DNA from: Verrucomicrobiaceae bacterium
GTDB lineage: Bacteria > Verrucomicrobiota > Verrucomicrobiia > Verrucomicrobiales > Verrucomicrobiaceae
Length of the DNA: 14,736 nucleotides
Direction of reading: 5' to 3'
Assembly: GCA_021151605.1 (NCBI GenBank)
Contig: JAGKWZ010000129.1
Coordinates: 1 to 14,736, forward strand
Shown here one piece after another: positions 13,595 to 14,736 of this stretch. A model generated the notes under the pieces. It ran no database searches and was not told where the DNA came from. It saw only the letters and a program-made list of their open reading frames with translations. A program made the translations under genes and the position numbers. The first letter of the stretch is position 1, and each line of letters opens with the position of its first letter.

Positions 13595-14736
13595 CCCTGC
13601 GCGAACTAATCACCCATTTTGATAAACCAGTGACCAGCGGAAGCTTGGACACAAACATCGGCATGCTCGCCTACGATTCCCGCAAGGTAGCACCGGGAAC
13701 TGCCTTCGTCGCGCTGCGCGGAAGCAAATCAGATGGTCATGATTTCATCTCGAAAGCTATGGAGTCAGGAGCATCCGCTATCATCGCTGAGCAGGCACCA
13801 CCGAATGACTGCAAGATCCCGTGGGTGCATGTGAAGCAGACGCGCATCGCCCTCGCTCAGGGGGCGGCCGCCTTGCAAAAATTTCCAGCACAAAAGATCG
13901 CCATCGTGGGTGTCACCGGCACCAATGGAAAGACCACCACAGCCTATCTGTTGCATCACCTCCTCAATCAAGGACAGAAGCTCTGCGGCCTGCTTGGCAC
14001 TGTGATTTATGACATTGGCGGAAAACTCGTTCCTGCCACGCATACCACACCGGAGTCATTGGAGATCCAGGCATTGCTCGCTCAGATGCGTGACAACGGA
14101 TGTAAGGCCTGCGCTATGGAAGTCAGTTCTCATGCCTTAGATCAGGAGCGAGTGCATGGCCTGCCTTTCGCCGCAGGCATCTTCACGAATCTAACCCAGG
14201 ACCATCTTGACTACCATGGCACGATGGAGGCCTACTTTGCAGCCAAGGTCCGGCTGTTTGAAGCTATCTCTAATCAGCCGAAGGGACAGATGGTCATCAA
14301 TCTAGATGACGCATGGGGGCGCAAGCTCATCACTCGTTATGAAAATACGGGGCGCATTACAAAATTTGGCTTTGGCGTAGGTGCCGACTACCGTGCCGTG
14401 AATCCGCGATATGACATGACCGGCTCCACCTTTGAACTGGAAGTTAAGGGGCGCTCCTTCCTCGTCCGCCTACCGCTCATTGGCGATTTTAACATCTACA
14501 ACGTGCTCGGTGCTCTTGCCGCTGCACATTCCGTTGGTTTGAATCTTCGTGAGACTATCTCGCATCTCAAAAATTCTCCTCAGGTTCCGGGGCGCCTGGA
14601 ACGCGTGACGGGTGATGCCAGCCGCTTCCAGGTCTTTGTCGATTACGCGCATACCCCAGATGCGCTTGTGAACGTGCTCAAAACCCTCCGCTCATTACGT
14701 CCACGTCGCATCATCACAGTGTTCGGATGTGGTGGT
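13591..14736 (+). CDS. murE: UDP-MurNAc-tripeptide ligase MurE, N-terminal part (cut by window edge)
   Basis: MurE adds the third residue (meso-DAP or Lys) to UDP-MurNAc-L-Ala-D-Glu in the cytoplasm using ATP. The frame is open from the ATG at 13591 to the edge and gives 382 residues, about four fifths of the usual length. Visible are the N-terminal YDSRKVAPGTAFVAL (about residues 28-42), the ATP-binding GVTGTNGKTTT (Lys114), the substrate-binding HTTPES, EVSSHALDQERV, TQDHLDYHG with the probably carbamylated Lys219 in YFAAKVRLF, PLIGDFNIYNVLGA, VPGRLERV and VDYAHTPDAL. The D-N-P-R motif that would show meso-DAP specificity lies beyond the window; dapF at the left edge makes meso-DAP likely. 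The start overlaps ftsI by 4 nt, and GAGGA (13578-13582) lies 8 nt before it. Confidence 0.96.
   Translation, partial: MTLRELITHFDKPVTSGSLDTNIGMLAYDSRKVAPGTAFVALRGSKSDGHDFISKAMESGASAIIAEQAPPNDCKIPWVHVKQTRIALAQGAAALQKFPAQKIAIVGVTGTNGKTTTAYLLHHLLNQGQKLCGLLGTVIYDIGGKLVPATHTTPESLEIQALLAQMRDNGCKACAMEVSSHALDQERVHGLPFAAGIFTNLTQDHLDYHGTMEAYFAAKVRLFEAISNQPKGQMVINLDDAWGRKLITRYENTGRITKFGFGVGADYRAVNPRYDMTGSTFELEVKGRSFLVRLPLIGDFNIYNVLGALAAAHSVGLNLRETISHLKNSPQVPGRLERVTGDASRFQVFVDYAHTPDALVNVLKTLRSLRPRRIITVFGCGG

Overview
The window looks like chromosomal DNA from a Verrucomicrobia-type bacterium, probably near Verrucomicrobium or Prosthecobacter. This is an inference from the character of the proteins: the EF-P loop sequence, the small HTH-like protein, Lys/Ala-rich and HEAT-like small ORFs, and the near absence of Shine-Dalgarno sequences. 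No database comparison was possible. Most of the window is housekeeping. I see no CRISPR array, tRNA, rRNA, insertion sequence or phage gene.

Positions 1-3763 are read on the minus strand. From the divergent point leftwards they hold a tRNA-modification pair (dus, then queG, overlapping by 4 nt), an unrecognised membrane-anchored protein with an SH3-like region, a small two-helix membrane protein, and the first 64 codons of dapF (diaminopimelate epimerase), cut by the window edge.

Positions 3845-14736 are all on the plus strand. First comes an unrecognised 573-residue membrane protein with a Pro-rich stalk, then an SMP-30/gluconolactonase-like enzyme and elongation factor P, spaced 12 and 57 nt apart. 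A 610-nt region without a convincing gene follows and starts with a cluster of overlapping hairpins. After it come a 55-residue Lys/Ala-rich protein, an exported type I phosphodiesterase/nucleotide pyrophosphatase, and an overlapping pair of small genes (HEAT-like and HTH-like). The right end is a compact division and cell wall (dcw) cluster, rsmH-ftsL-ftsI-murE, in which every gene overlaps the next by 1-4 nt; murE runs off the edge. No mraZ is visible upstream of rsmH.

dapF at one edge and ftsI/murE at the other fit a meso-diaminopimelate peptidoglycan, although the MurE specificity motif lies outside the window. The dus-queG pair and efp are translation-related. The least explained items are the 573-residue protein, the Arg-tipped EF-P loop, the hairpin cluster after efp, and the small-gene pair before the dcw cluster. 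I found no clear case for a wholly new multi-gene system.
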